Source: Craterostigma plantagineum | Taxonomy: Eukaryota > Streptophyta > Magnoliopsida > Lamiales > Linderniaceae | Assembly (NCBI GenBank): GCA_027422505.1 | Contig: JAPQWV010000635.1 | Coordinates: forward strand, 248,001 to 312,000 | Length of the DNA stretch: 64,000 bases | Reading direction: 5' to 3' | Shown: positions 1 through 11,715 of the stretch, piece after piece | Numbering within the stretch: position 1 is the first letter of the stretch | Layout: each line of letters begins with the position of its first letter | Position numbers and translations under genes: made by a program | Notes under the pieces: model-generated | Database searches by the model: none | What the model was told of the DNA's origin: nothing | What the model saw: only the letters and a program-made list of their open reading frames with translations

Positions 1-232
1 AAGCATATGAACTGTACGTTTTTCGCTATAAAGAAAATGACACAGACTCGTAAATAAAGTAGGCGACATTTATTGAGCATACTAACAGTAAAGTTGAAGT
101 ATTGCTAGAATGCACATAATTTTGAAAATTTACATAATCTCCATGTAAAGAGTACTCCTGGCGTTGACTAACGAAATCTTACTTTTTTTTATCTCAACAC
201 AAGCATTGCACTCCATATCACACAAGAAAACC

Positions 233-243
233 CTATAAAATAG
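233..243 (+). promoter_or_regulatory. TATA box of the His/Pro-rich protein gene
   Basis: CTATAAAATAG lies 67 bp upstream of the ATG at 310. That spacing allows a transcription start around 265 and a 5' leader of about 45 nt. The flanking sequence is AT-rich and no other TATA-like element is closer to the ATG. Confidence 0.6.
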
Positions 244-309
244 ACCCCATCATTCGTACAATTGTCCTCACCCTTAAACAAACAAATACCTTAAATTCCT
301 ATAGAAAAC

Positions 310-744
310 ATGTGTAGGGTTTTGTTGCTAGGGCTCTTTGCTCTTACAATTATGTCTGCAACCCTAGCAGCTCGCGATTTAGAGCAAGACAACACCAAGT
401 CGTCATTTCAAGACTACCTTTACAGCGATGGTTCTGAGTTTTATTATTCCCAAGAGCTAAGTTGGTCTGATGATGACGTGTCAGTTAATAAGCACCCTCG
501 CCCGCCCCACCATGGCCACCCTCACCACCCGCCCCACCACGGCCATCCCCACCATCCGCCCCACCATGGCCATCCGCACCACCCGCCTCACCATGGCCAC
601 CCTGGTCATGCCCAAGCACCTGCCCCTGCACCCGAAAGGGTCGGTCAAGCTCCTGCCCCTGCACCCGAAAGGGTCAGCCAAACTCCCGCCCCTGCACCCG
701 AAAGAGCCGGCCAAGCTCCCGGCCCTGCACCTCAAGGCTACTAA
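310..744 (+). CDS. Small secreted histidine/proline-rich repeat protein, AGP-like C-terminus
   Basis: A single-exon ORF of 144 residues. Residues 1-20 form a typical signal peptide (hydrophobic LLLGLFALTI core, likely cut after ATLA). Residues 21-60 are acidic and Tyr/Ser-rich. Residues 65-100 hold four copies of a 9-residue PPHHGHPHH unit. Residues 103-144 hold about four copies of an 11-residue APAPAPERVGQ unit. Alternating Ala-Pro is the usual target for proline hydroxylation and arabinogalactan addition in plant wall proteins, and the His repeats could bind Cu, Zn or Ni; both roles are inferred. A TATA box upstream and AATAAA at 775-780 support a real transcription unit. Repeat copies are nearly identical at the nucleotide level, so copy number may vary between alleles. 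I do not recognise a named family. The long opposite-strand frame at 481-735 is a shadow of the repeats. Confidence 0.8.
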   Translation: MCRVLLLGLFALTIMSATLAARDLEQDNTKSSFQDYLYSDGSEFYYSQELSWSDDDVSVNKHPRPPHHGHPHHPPHHGHPHHPPHHGHPHHPPHHGHPGHAQAPAPAPERVGQAPAPAPERVSQTPAPAPERAGQAPGPAPQGY

Positions 745-780
745 AATGATCTACCTATATGTCTATAAGTATATAATAAA

Positions 781-1559
781 TATTAACATTATAAAGTAGT
801 AATGAAACCGTGAGGTTTGTAATGCATTTTACGGATTATTAGAACATTAATCATGGTTTTTTTGTACATGGATGATGTTGTTGCCGTAAATGACGTTGAA
901 AATTAGAATCGAGCACTCTGAAAATATATGGCTGAGAAATTTCCGACAGTTATAAAGGTGATTGTGGTGATCGAATCAATCCCGGAAAGTCCATCATATA
1001 AGCCCACAAATTTATATGCTTGCCACAATTGTTTGAATTTAATCAATGTGACATTGCTTTTGATATTCGACAAATCTATCCAACGAAACACAAGACCGTC
1101 AAACGATCATTCTCTCAACGATAATCATATTTTGAATCGCCGTTTCCACTAACAGAAACCACTGTCAATGTTAGGACGACTTCGACCATGCACCAAACCG
1201 CTTGGCCTTGCTCTCAACCAAGCAATCAACATAATATGTGCACTTTATTGAGTCAAGATCGTTGCAAGGATAACGGATACGTCATCCATGTTGAGTTGGG
1301 GCGCTATGAATCTTTCGGTTTCTTGACTCTATCCATACACCTCATCAAATATAGTGGTCGAACCACAGTTTGAGAAATCACAATCCAACTAATTGGCCAT
1401 AGATGACGTATCTCACAGGCTTATATAATATAAATTGCTTTATTGTATTCCATGTGAGATCGTTAGTCATATTCAACATATATATTATTAAAATTAAACT
1501 CATCATAACCGAGGATGTTTTGCGACCTACTTCATCAATACAAATATTCAAACTGCCAG
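781..1559. other. Intergenic stretch without a recognisable gene
   Basis: Only short ORFs with no recognisable motifs are present on either strand. Nothing here resembles an RNA gene or a transposon end. Confidence 0.5.
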
Positions 1560-2300
1560 AAGCTTGCTTACATCCGTCAATCGACTTATTAAAGTTGATT
1601 ACTTTGTGACTGCCTGCGATGTTAAACCTATGGGTTGTTCCGTATACACATCTCCTAGATATATCCGTTAAGGAATTGTTTTTACGTCCATCGACCAGAT
1701 TTCATAGTCGTGGTTTGTAACTATTTCAAATAGAATCCTTATTTACTCGATCATCGCAACAAGCAAATTTTTTATTCATACTCAAAGTCACCTTTTGACT
1801 ATACGCTTTGGCCATTACCCTAGCTTTGTATTTGTCAACTAGTACATCAATCAACCTTTCTATTGCAGAACCAGTTATATAATATCGGTTTAAGGCCATT
1901 GGGGAGTTCTAACAAAATGCCAACCTGGTGAACATGCATCGTCCATCTCTATCTTAGCATCGAGCCATCTCAGCGAGTCTCGGTTATTGTTGGTCAAATG
2001 TAATGCCGACGCACCCCTCCTCTGCATCATCCATGTACTTGATGTGTACCATATCGTATCTTCCACGCTTGCGACATACTCTACTCGTATAACGCAAATT
2101 TAGCAGCGTCCCAGAAGTTTTGTAGTGCTCGGCTGCATTAAAGCTTAAAAGGCATTTTTTGTCAATTCTCTAGGAGTTACTTCTCTGCGTACTCCACACT
2201 CTTGAACAAATCATCATTGAAAGAGTGACCCTATAAGGCTACAACGAGCCTCTTATCATCGTGAAGGAAATTAAGTATCCACAGAATACCCAGGAAACCT
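1560..2300 (-). pseudogene. Decayed coding stretch, possibly a MULE-type transposase
   Basis: Read on the minus strand, short frames give protein-like pieces: one near 2110-2135 with FWDAAK followed by Trp and basic residues, then a run near 1770-1900 with IERLIDVLVDKYK. These loosely resemble the segment of plant Mutator-like transposases in which FWxAA precedes a Leu/Arg-rich helix. Stops and frameshifts occur every 20-40 residues and no terminal repeat was found. The family assignment is a guess from weak similarity. The stretch ends where the left LTR of the next element begins. Confidence 0.22.
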
Positions 2301-3045
2301 GCTGAAACAACCCTTCAATGGTACAGATTCCTCGCGTTGGCGCGTAAATCAGACGTTGGCTCCCGTTGCCGCTGTAGAATGCCTGAAATACAAGAGAATA
2401 TAAGCTAGAAAGGCGCCATTTCGGCAATGTCCCTCCGACGCTCAAGTCAGATAAATCATCGTCGCAAGGAAAAGGTGATTGTGGGTGCTAGGCGTGAACG
2501 TGGTTTTTTTTCGTTTTTTAGTATATACCTGAAATGTTTTAACCATACCTTTTATACTGATCTCGTCTTCCATTGCCTTGACCCGTTCATCACCCCAGTC
2601 CGCTTCTTTCGCGGACTTCTCGTGGAGACGTTGTCTTCCCCACGTTCTTTCCCACGTTCTCGCCATATCCTTCTCTTCTCGTTCTCTTTTCGAGCTCTTC
2701 TCCTCCAGGGCGAAAACTGCCTGGGTCTGTCTTCCCTTCCCTTTATAGGGAGGGCCAACACCCCCCCCTCTGGCCTCGTTCTCATTGCAAAGTGCAAACA
2801 AACTCGACCTGCCGACGTTGCATCTTAGGATGGACTCATTTGGCTCGTTCTCGCCGATCTGCTCGCCTGCCCTCGATTTTCTCTTCTCGAGCTCTCTCGG
2901 GCCACTTTCCCGAGGTAAGATCCCGAGGGTGACCTTCTTCATCATCGTTATTCTCTCGATCGTATATTGTAATTATCGAATTTAAAGTGAGTTTTAGAGA
3001 AGAGAAAGAGTTGTAGTATTTCAGAATGAATCCACCCCCTGCAGC

Positions 3046-3140
<95 letters not shown>

Positions 3141-3498
3141 GGTGAGAGAGTATCACGTTTGAAGTGGTGGTTTTTGTAACCAACCACTCATCACTACTTG
3201 CCCATGATGTGCACGCCTATGATGGCTTAATTGGCTCATAATCGGTCAAAATGATAGTTGTGACGTGGCAATCCACTATCAGACCAAGCGTCCCATACCA
3301 ACTGTAGTTTCTCGTGTATTCGTTCGAGCGAGGCGTTATTCCTCAGCCAGCTCTTCGGGCATAAGCCGCCTCGGGACCGTTATTCGCATCTAGAGTTTTC
3401 CCGGGAATGTTCCCTCCTCGGGAGGTGTTTCCGTGGGGAACGTTTCCCGCCTCCTTCGATTAGACTCGAATATTTACCGGTTAAATCCGGGGATAACA
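2301..3498 (-). repeat. 3' LTR (left copy) of the Tat-like element
   Basis: It is similar to 17540-18669 along nearly its whole length, starting from the shared CCTCGCGTTGGCG block near 2329. It ends with GGATAACA at 3498, matching the right copy. The outer edge (about 2301-2330) does not align with the right copy's TGATGCGCCCC end, so the left boundary is uncertain. ORFs inside it have counterparts in the other LTR and are not genes. Confidence 0.65.
3049..3135. repeat. Compound (TTA)n-(AT)n microsatellite
   Basis: About 16 TTA/ATT units run directly into about 18 AT dinucleotides inside the left LTR. The corresponding place in the right LTR (about 18270-18340) has an AT-rich microsatellite of different composition. 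Confidence 0.9.
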
Positions 3499-3519
3499 AT
3501 AGTCCCCCCGCACAAATAG
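3499..3519 (-). other. Polypurine tract of the Tat-like element
   Basis: The complement of ATAGTCCCCCCGCACAAATAG gives a G-run followed by ACTAT directly before the LTR's TG. This is the expected plus-strand primer position in a minus-oriented element. Confidence 0.55.
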
Positions 3520-3779
3520 TCCAAGTTTTGGACGTAGTATGTAAAATATTTGAGTTTGGAGAAGGGGTTACTTGCAATGATTTTTGTTCGGGCCACGTTC
3601 GTGGATATTCATTCTCCTAGCCTGCACATGCCCCTCGAGCACGGACTTGAGTAGTTCGAACTTGTTCATTCGATATGTTTTTTTGTTCATCAACCATCTT
3701 GCCTCAATCCAAATGTTTGTCTTCTCGCCTCTTTCCTCGATGAGTTACCTCGTTCATCCAGGGTTCGGGATTTTCTCCC

Positions 3780-4720
3780 GCCTCATTTGTCGAGGAATTG
3801 CCTCATTCATCGAGGATTTAACAACTTCTGCACCTCATTCATAGAGGAGTTGCCTCATCGAGGACTTAATATTATTATGGCTCATTCATCGAGGGCTTTA
3901 GCAATTTTCATGCCTCATTCGTCAATGACTTTAGGAATTTTCGTGCCTCGCTCGTCGAGGACTTTGGGAATTTTCGTGCCTCATTCATCGAGGACTTTGG
4001 GAATTTTCGTGCCTCACTCATCGAGGGCGTCATTCAGATCGTTCTCCTTGTCTCATCCAAGGTCTTGTCGGGCCTCTCTCTCGAAGGCATAAATCATTTC
4101 GCTAATTCAATTAGGGTCTTGTCTCGGCCTTTTTCTCGAAGGCGTAAATCATTTTCCTAATTCAGTTAGGGTCTTCTCCGGGCCTCTTTCTCAAAGGCAT
4201 ATATTATTTCCCTAATTCAGTTAGGATCTTGTTCGGGCCTTTTTCTCGAGGACTTGAATCGTCGTAATTCAGTTAGGGTCTTCTCGGGCTTCTCTTGAGG
4301 ACTTTTTCGCTCTCTTGAGCGACCGGGCCTCATCCGAGGACTTCTTTCACTCTCTTGAGCGACCGGGCCTCATCCGATGACTTTTTTTTATCATCCCTAA
4401 TTCAATGAGGGTCTTCCCGGGCCTCTCTTGAGGACTTTTTGGCTCTCTTGAGCGATCGGGCCTCATCCGAGGACTTTTTTCACTCTTGAGCGGTCGGGCC
4501 TCATCCGAGGATTTTTTTCACTCTCTTGAGCGATCGGGCCTCATCCGAGGATATTTTTCACTCTCTTGAGCGATCGGGCATCATCCGGGGACTTTCTTCA
4601 CTCTCTCGAGCGATCGGGCCTCATCCGATGACTTTTTTCACTCTCTCGAGCGATTGGGCCTCTTCCGAGGACTCTTTTCACTCTCTTGAGCGATCGGGCC
4701 TCACCCGAGAGGAATGAAAG
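3780..4720. repeat. Three adjoining tandem-repeat blocks in the 3' UTR of the Tat-like element
   Basis: From 3780 to 4040 a unit of about 33 bp built on TCGAGGACTTTGGGAATTTT recurs. From 4090 to 4270 a unit of about 57 bp built on CTAATTCAGTTAGGGTCTT recurs. From 4310 to 4710 a unit of 40 bp built on CTCTCTTGAGCGATCGGGCC recurs about ten times; starts at 4521, 4561, 4601, 4641 and 4681 are exactly 40 apart. The blocks sit between the polypurine tract and the interior. Copies abut with no unique spacers. Confidence 0.85.
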
Positions 4721-7532
4721 ACCGCTCGTTTGATAGGATTTTCGTTTGCATCTTGTTTAGAGTGAATCGTCGACTCGAACCCGACGTTGAACTGTTATCA
4801 ATGTTTAAAGTAATATCTCAGATTATGTATGTACCTTCAGGTTGTGTGTCGCGTTGTCCCAGTTTTCTCAGGTCATGACTCTAATCGTCGAATTGTGTTT
4901 CCTCTGGTTGCGAAGTTGGGTGTTCCGTGGCGTGATGGCATTCCACTTTGTTGCTCATGGTGGTCATGGATACAGTTTCGGGCGAGTCCGGCAGTGCCCC
5001 GGCATTTGTCGATGGTGATAATTCGGCTGAGAGATACGACCACGAACCGGACTCTTCTAATCTGCCCGATGTATTTTTTATCCTCAAGAAGTGTGGGCGA
5101 AACATCCGTTCAGGCGTAAGACCTCGATGAACTTGTCCTCGTGACCTCGGTATTTGATTTTATATCATCACATAACATTTTCCTCAATAACAGGATACTC
5201 GACAATTTCCAAGGACGATATTAGCTTTCGAAATAGCAATCGTCCACTAGTCTTGAAATATTATTATGAACGTTAATATCAGCTTTCGCCTATTTCGTGT
5301 CACATATAAAATAATCGGCCCCAGCAAACAGCAATAGTTCAGATAGTAATTTGCCCCAAATAATTCAACAGTTTCACATATGTAATGTTAAGCCTGCATG
5401 TTTGAACGCTTCAAGTAATCGGTCCTAATACTAACAGATATGGTCCCACAGTTGTATAATTTCAGGTTTACCCTCAATAAATTAACAAAACTTACAACTG
5501 GTTCCGAAGTCGCAAAGGACGGTGGATCTGCCACTATCGGTTCGAGGATGGCCATGCTCGTCACAATCATGACATGGTGGTCGCCTTCATGGTGCATCTG
5601 TTTCAATCATTAGGGAACCACGACTTCCTTTCCTCTATTATCAGTCGATCTGCATAGTTCTTTGAACGAATCGCCATCGATTCGGGCCCAAAAAGCCTCG
5701 GTCATGGAAAAGATAAAGTAAAGACATGAATATTGTATAGTTCATACCTTCGATGGGCAGTGGATCACGCTGATCTGTCCAATTCTTCGAGATAGTCCGG
5801 TTAGGATTCGGTGTTGGTGACGTTTTGATCTCAGTCGGACCGCCTCAGATCCCTATGCTGAGCTATAGATCTCTATTTTCTTGCGGCGGTCTCGGACTTT
5901 GTCATTGGGTGATCGTGCTTTTGGGAATTTTGCTGCTGATTTCTTAGGATTGTTCAAAGGCCGTTCTTGCATAAATGAGGGTCGACCGGCTGGGAAACAT
6001 CGCGTCGAGTCGAGCCCAAGGGCGTACTATCCAATTTGTTCTTTCCCTCGGTTATGCCCTTTACTATGATGACCACCGACATAGGCTTACACTGTACAAG
6101 ATAATTTATTTTTTTGAGAGCAGTGAATCGTCGTCACGGCGATGTAGACCATACCTACCAATTCTCGTGGCCCCCAAGCACCCGAGAATTCCTGTACTCA
6201 TGTAGCTCAAAGGAAGTGGTGAATGTGCAATTAAGTTCGTACACGCCGATGTTAATGTTATCCCATCGAGCATTCATGATAACTTTTCGGAGCCATACAG
6301 TGAAAACGCAGACATATTTTAATCGAGATAGAAAACATTTACAGACCCAATTTCAGCGACTCGACAGAACAGTTATGGAGGCTAAAGGAAAAATAATATA
6401 TAGTCTATCCAATCATTGGTCGTAATTATTCAACAGCCCAGTAAATTAATTCCAGCAGCCCAACATATTTATTCCAGGAGGTCGAGCCAAAATAACAGCG
6501 GGCCCATATAATTTCATTTCGGTGGTCCATAAAGAAAAACAATAGGCTCGAAGGAGTTTTCAGATGCCCACATGCATAGTAAGTCCAATAAGTACATGAT
6601 GCAACCCATTAGAGATTTAACCCATATATTTTATAATTTGTAAACTGACCCCCGGTATTAAGATTTCAGCATATGTGCTCCCCAAATAAATAACAGAGTT
6701 ATGGGGATTTGTCACCGGTGGCTGAAGGGGCGGCATGGTGGTAGCATTCATCGCCACGATCGTCGGTTTCGTGGTAGTTTCGCCAAAAATTCCGACAATG
6801 GACACCTATTGGAGGTTTTGGCTCAATCTTCCATCTCACTCTTGATTCGAGCGCGTCAACAATAATTCGGCTGCGAAACGTCTGGGTCATGGAAGAGAGA
6901 AAGTCAAATCAGCAAGAATGCGCAATGAGTGCTTTTAATTCCGCTTAAGATTGGTCGTGTTGTTTGATTTCTCGAGGTTGTGCGATTAGGGCTTTCTATC
7001 GACGATGTGACTTTAATCATCGATTTCTGCAGCTGTAGTTGGTATTGGACCGCAACAAGTGACTCCTTGCACAGATGGTTTCCCAACGGGCCTTTAGGCC
7101 GGCTGTATTCGTTCGGAATTGGACCAGAGAGGAAGAGCAGCGACGACGAAGTGGTGGCCGCGAACGTCCTTGTTAGAGTCTTGACTCATCAGTGCTGACT
7201 CGTCCTGCGATCGCTGGTGCCACCGAAGAGAGTGTTTTCTTGGCAGTCTTAGATCGGTCATCGGTTGTGCTTGGCGGATGTCGAGGGCTGCAAAGTCAGG
7301 TGCAAACTCCACGTCTTGAGGGTCGTTTCCTTTTCCGTCGCAGCCCTTTTGACAGTTGCTGGGATCAGTTTGCTTCAAATGGTGAGCTAGGCATAGATGG
7401 TAGGCTGTTAGCTGTTCTACCCGAGGCAATCACTAATGGTATGGCATTGAGTGACGAAAGTTCCGCATGCCACAGTCTTTGAGGTTCAGGTCAGTTTTTA
7501 TTGCGTGAATGATTGGCTCAACCTATCGGCCG
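4721..7532 (-). other. Interior of the Tat-like element, no recognisable protein
   Basis: About 2.8 kb with only scattered ORFs below 115 codons on both strands. None shows a zinc knuckle, an aspartic protease DTGA/DSGA, an RT (F/Y)xDD or an integrase motif. The ORF at 7094-7429 (minus) is the longest and is not recognised. It continues on the far side of the chromovirus at 17292. Confidence 0.5.
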
Positions 7533-8345
7533 ATGGTTGTAATACCCGTAAATCTAATACGGTATTTTGATGTAATTAATGTAAATTGGGAATTAAGACC
7601 GGGATGGCAAAATAAAGATTTTGGAACGAATATATGAATTCTTATATTATAAAAATATATATATAATATATATATTATATATATATATATATATATCTAC
7701 GAAAATAATAGTAGAAGTATTTAGAATATTAGGAATATGATAGATGAAATAAATATTATAGGATTCATGTTAATGGGCTATGGTTAATATGTGATTTATG
7801 GCCCAAAACTTTCGAAAATATAGCATAATAAGTTACTTAGGCTCAAGGAAAAGTTTCGTCTTATCATCACACCTTTCGATACCTTAATAGATAGCGACTA
7901 ACTCTGAACTAAATTCACTAGAAGGAGAGAATCACACTTATCTAAATTACATCGTATGTTAAGATCAACAAAGGAAAAACAAAACCCTCTTCAGAACAAG
8001 CGAAAACAAGGCTTAATCATCTCAGATATCGCAGGTCAAACTCCAAGAAAGGTATAAATTCTTGAACTTAATATGGAATTCATCATCGATACTTATGTAT
8101 ATATATGTATATATAAAATATATATTATTGCATGATTGCATAGGAACTCTAAGAAGATTGTCGAAACTTACATGTTAAGAAAGCTTAGGGTTTTCCCAAT
8201 TATAGTTCATGGTTTTGTGTGATTGATGACATGGTCATATAAAGTTCGATGGCTAAGAGGTTTCGTGAAGGATTTCTGATCGGTGTATTTTAGGACGAAG
8301 AGTTTCATTGTAATTTACGAGTTTTGGAGAGTCAAGAAAGTTTTC

Positions 8346-8900
8346 GATTTTTTATACATCACAGTTCTCGACATTTGTCGATCTCAATATATGAAAGATA
8401 TCGCATAAGTAAGCATTCGACATTTATAAGGATCTCGAGAGGTGTGATAATGATAATAGTAAGAACTCGATATTATATAGGTTTCGAAAATGCTTTAGAG
8501 TAAAATGTCGACATTTAGAGGGTCTCGACATTTGCTCTGAAAGTCTCGATATTTTGCATGTATCGACATTTATAGTTGTTTTTTTTGAGTCTCGACATTT
8601 TGTTTGAGCTCGACATTTTTGATATGTCCCGACATTTTATAAGGTTTCGACTTAGATCTCGGCAAGCTTGTAAGATATCGACATTTGTTACCTCGACATT
8701 TAATAAAGTCTCGACATTTTACAAGCACTTCGACATTTACAAAATATCGACATTTAACTAGGTCTCGACATCTACTATTAATTCGACATTTTCCATGTTA
8801 TTTTAACTAGCCAAGTCTCGACATTTCTCCATGCCATTTCGACATTTAATACTTCTAACCAAACTCGACATTTTATTAGATGATTTCGACATTTTGGTTT
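8346..8900 (+). repeat. Cluster of the short motif TCGACATTT in the LTR
   Basis: About 18 exact copies of CGACATT, mostly as YTCGACATTT, lie in about 555 bp. Spacing is irregular (about 12-60 bp) and all copies are on the plus strand. The same cluster is in the 3' LTR at about 15552-16095. Since the motif is directional and unevenly spaced, this is not a simple tandem array. Confidence 0.85.
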
Positions 8901-9480
8901 AGTTAATAAATTTCGGTATTTTAGGGTTTTGTTATATTCTAGGGTTTTCAATATTTTGGTTTATTTATTTTTAAGAATATTATTATTTTTAGGTTTCGAT
9001 AAATTTTAGGGTTTTCGAGAACTAGCACATATACTAATAATATTAATATATTCAGACGACCGATCTATAGAGACTTCACGGGACTGCGTAGTTGATTATA
9101 GCCGGAGGACAGGTAGGTGGATTATCCATCTACAATACGTAAACACAAATTATGTGTTTTCATGTTATTATGTGATTTACGTGGCTTATATGATTTATTT
9201 GTTTTACCTGTTTTATTTACGTTGTACGCGGATCGTGCTTTATGAAATTTTATGTATATGCATAGCACATGCATACCACGTTAGGAAGAGTGTTGTACAA
9301 TAGTGAGACGGTGATCTGAGATATTGACGTACGGGGTAGAATGAGATGCTTGTGATTGATGACTCTTAGAGGAGTCGAGGTTGGGCTCACTGGGCACCTG
9401 GCGGAGACAGGCGTGATCGATCTGTCTACTCGGGCGTGTCCGTCCCGAGGTGCATACCGCCGAGATATTGATTTGACCTG

Positions 9481-9596
9481 ATAGGAGGCCATTGGCGTGA
9501 TCGTCCAGTGCACTATCAGTGTATACTTTTGGTGCGGAGCAACCCGGTAGGAGGCCATTGGCGTGATCGTCCAGTGCACTACCAGGGTAGGCTGCC
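9481..9596 (+). repeat. Two-copy local duplication in the LTR
   Basis: A block built on TAGGAGGCCATTGGCGTGAT, followed by a shared stretch ending in CAGTGCACTAYCAG, occurs near 9481 and again near 9547 (66-bp offset). The same pair is in the 3' LTR near 16677 and 16743. Confidence 0.85.
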
Positions 9597-10098
9597 GCGA
9601 GACTTGGGGGTGGCCTCCCAGTAGTCTTTGCGCGCGAGGGTGTCGAGCCTAACCTAGGGCCCTGTGTTGTGTGAAATAGGAATGTGGGAAAAGAAGAGTG
9701 TGCACTATATCATATTGTGAGATATTGGGTTTGGGGTTGAGTGCAGACTTGCATACATGCATTTTATTCACCTACTGGGCAAATTACTCAGTGTTTACGT
9801 GTTGTAGGTACTGAGTCCGACGCTGATACGCGTCGTGACTGAGGCGGCTGGTGGCGGTGCTCCACGGACTTTTGAGGGCGGTGCGGTACATGGATGAAGA
9901 CCTGTGGAGTGGCTTAGGGACTTTTGTTCTTTTGATAATTTTTGGGGCTTCGGCCCGTGTACAGAGATAACAATTTAGACGGATTTTTATATTAGTGTAT
10001 ATTATTTTAGGAAAATGTTTTAATTAGACGGGCCTTCCGCGGCTTACGTTGCGGAAATCCGCCACTAATCCTAATTAGAAAAGTAGGGTCGCCACAGG

Positions 10099-10110
10099 TG
10101 GTATCAGAGC
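10099..10110 (+). other. Primer-binding site (initiator tRNA-Met type)
   Basis: TGGTATCAGAGC begins 2 bp after the 5' LTR end. It matches the complement of the 3' end of plant initiator tRNA-Met, the usual primer for chromoviruses. Confidence 0.9.
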
Positions 10111-10254
10111 CAGGTTTTAGATTCTGAAGACTGTCCATGTACTGCCGCGCAAAAGCCTGGAGAACCAGCCTGGCCTGTAAGTTTGATTGATTATATGGTT
10201 ACGTGTTATTTGATATATGTGCTTTCTGTGAATAATTGTAGAAATAGTTAGGAA

Positions 10255-11300
10255 ATGCCAAGGACACGTAGGGAAGTGGGTGAAACTAGCCGTAGGGCGG
10301 GTTCCGAATCCCCACCGAATGAGGACCGCTCTACAATTCATCAGTTAATTGATCTGATTCGGCGGCAGTCCGATCAGATTAACGACCTTATCCACCGACA
10401 AAATTCCTCGGAACGTCACTCATCCCCTGGCCTAGAACGTGCAGAAGCTGCCGGGGAAAGGTTCCGAAGATTAAGCCCCCCTTCATTTGAGGAAGCGGCC
10501 GATCCCACCTATGCAGAGGATTGGCTTAGAACTATTGAAAATATGTTCCGCGTCAGCCATCTTCCTGATACTGAGAAGGTGACTTGTGCCACTTTTATGT
10601 TACGTGCAAACGCGGGCTACTGGTGGGACACCATTCAGGTGCTCGAGGATCCCACTATGATGACCTGGGAGAGATTTAAGACTCTCTTTCGAGGAAAGTA
10701 CTTCACGGCGCCAGATCGAGCGCAGAAGCTGAACGAGTTTATCAATCTGAAACAAGGAGGGATGTCTGTAGCAGACTAATCCGCAAATTCGAGCAGTTGT
10801 CTAGGTTTGCGCCACATATCATGGCCACAGACGAGCTGAAGATAGAACGTTTTCTGGAAGGTCTCAAACCTGAAATCTTCCGGAGCGTAAGTATGTACGA
10901 TACGGAAGGGAAGACTTGTGCCCGTATCGCTGAAAGAGCAATCCTAGCTGAGCAGGCGGAGAGCAGGGTTACAAAGGCACAGGATGCAAAGCGGAGAATA
11001 GAAGGACAACAAGGAGGAGGAAACCAGAAACGTCAATTTTTCGGCAAAGGACCAAATTTTCGCGGGAATCAACCGGGCCAGCAGAACTGGAGACCAAGAC
11101 CGAACCAAGGGCCATTTACCGTTGCGAACCGGCCCTCAGGTGCTGCGACTCAATGCCGACAGTGTGGGCGTTTCCATTCTGGTCCGTGCTATGGACCAAG
11201 ACCAAACCCGACCCCACAATGCTTTCGATGTGGGAAAATAGGACACTACGCTAGGAACTGCAATGAACATGTACCTCAAGTTCCGAACCGACCGTTGATT
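10255..11300 (+). pseudogene. Chromovirus gag, frameshifted
   Basis: Gag forms the capsid around element RNA. The first frame (10255-10779) begins MPRTRREVGETS and holds the capsid-like Trp-rich region (AEDWLRTIENMFR, then WWDTIQ). It stops at 10779. The next frame (from about 10780) continues the capsid homology with LSRFAPH and ends in a CCHC zinc knuckle at about 11220-11261 (CFRCGKIGHYARNC). A single-base loss around 10780 explains the break. An additional Cys/His cluster (CRQCGRFHSGPC) sits just upstream of the knuckle. Confidence 0.88.
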
Positions 11301-11309
11301 CGACCCCCT

Positions 11310-11715
11310 CCAGTGCCAGCACGAGTCTTTACTCTAACGAATGAGGAGGCCGAAGCAAATCCTTCCGTAGTAACGGGTACGTTAACTATCTATGACGTGC
11401 CCACTTCGGTGTTAATTGACTCTGGGGCTACACATTCATTTGTGTCGGCCAAATATGTGGAAAAGGTGGGACTCTCTCCTACCTTGTCTGAATGCAATTA
11501 CATTGTTACTCTACCACACGGTGATCCGACACGCACTAACCAAGTGCTGGAAGGATGTTCTGTGAACATTGAGGGTAGAGATCTGAGTGTCGACCTGATT
11601 GTGATCCCAATGAATGACTATGATGTTATTTTTGGGATGGATTGGCTTTCGAGATATGGAGCCATCATAGATTGCAACAAAAAAGGTCGTAAAATTTCAA
11701 CTGCCCGAAGAAGAA
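11310..11715 (+). pseudogene. Retropepsin-like aspartic protease domain
   Basis: The active-site motif LIDSGATHSF is at about 11410-11440. Downstream comes the family's IPMNDYDVIFGMDWL block near 11600-11650. The frame is continuous with the gag zinc knuckle and then shifts in an A-run (about 11678-11684), after which an out-of-frame tail runs to 11804. The true continuation is the frame beginning near 11690. Confidence 0.85.

Larger units (their letters stand above)
7538..10096 (+). repeat. 5' LTR of the Tekay-like element
   Basis: 2,559 bp, from TGTAATACCCG to GTCGCCACA. By eye it differs from the 3' LTR at roughly two dozen places, mostly single bases plus AT-microsatellite length near 7660-7700. 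That implies a fairly recent insertion. It carries the CGACATT cluster and a local duplication described separately. ORFs within it, such as 9250-9579 minus, recur in the other LTR and are not genes. Confidence 0.93.

Noticed and set aside
481..735. Opposite-strand ORF over the His/Pro-rich gene
   Set aside because: Complement of the 27- and 33-nt coding repeats; only the plus frame has a signal peptide, TATA box and poly(A) signal.
2427..2985. Overlapping ORFs of up to 167 codons at 2427-2985 and their counterparts at 17716-18198
   Set aside because: They lie within both LTRs of the Tat-like element and carry no known domain.
4310..4710. 40-bp direct repeats considered as a CRISPR array
   Set aside because: Units abut without unique spacers, there are no cas genes, and the context is a plant retrotransposon.
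9250..9579. 109-codon minus ORF in the chromovirus LTR
   Set aside because: Present identically in the other LTR (16446-16775); contains the translated local duplication, not a protein domain.
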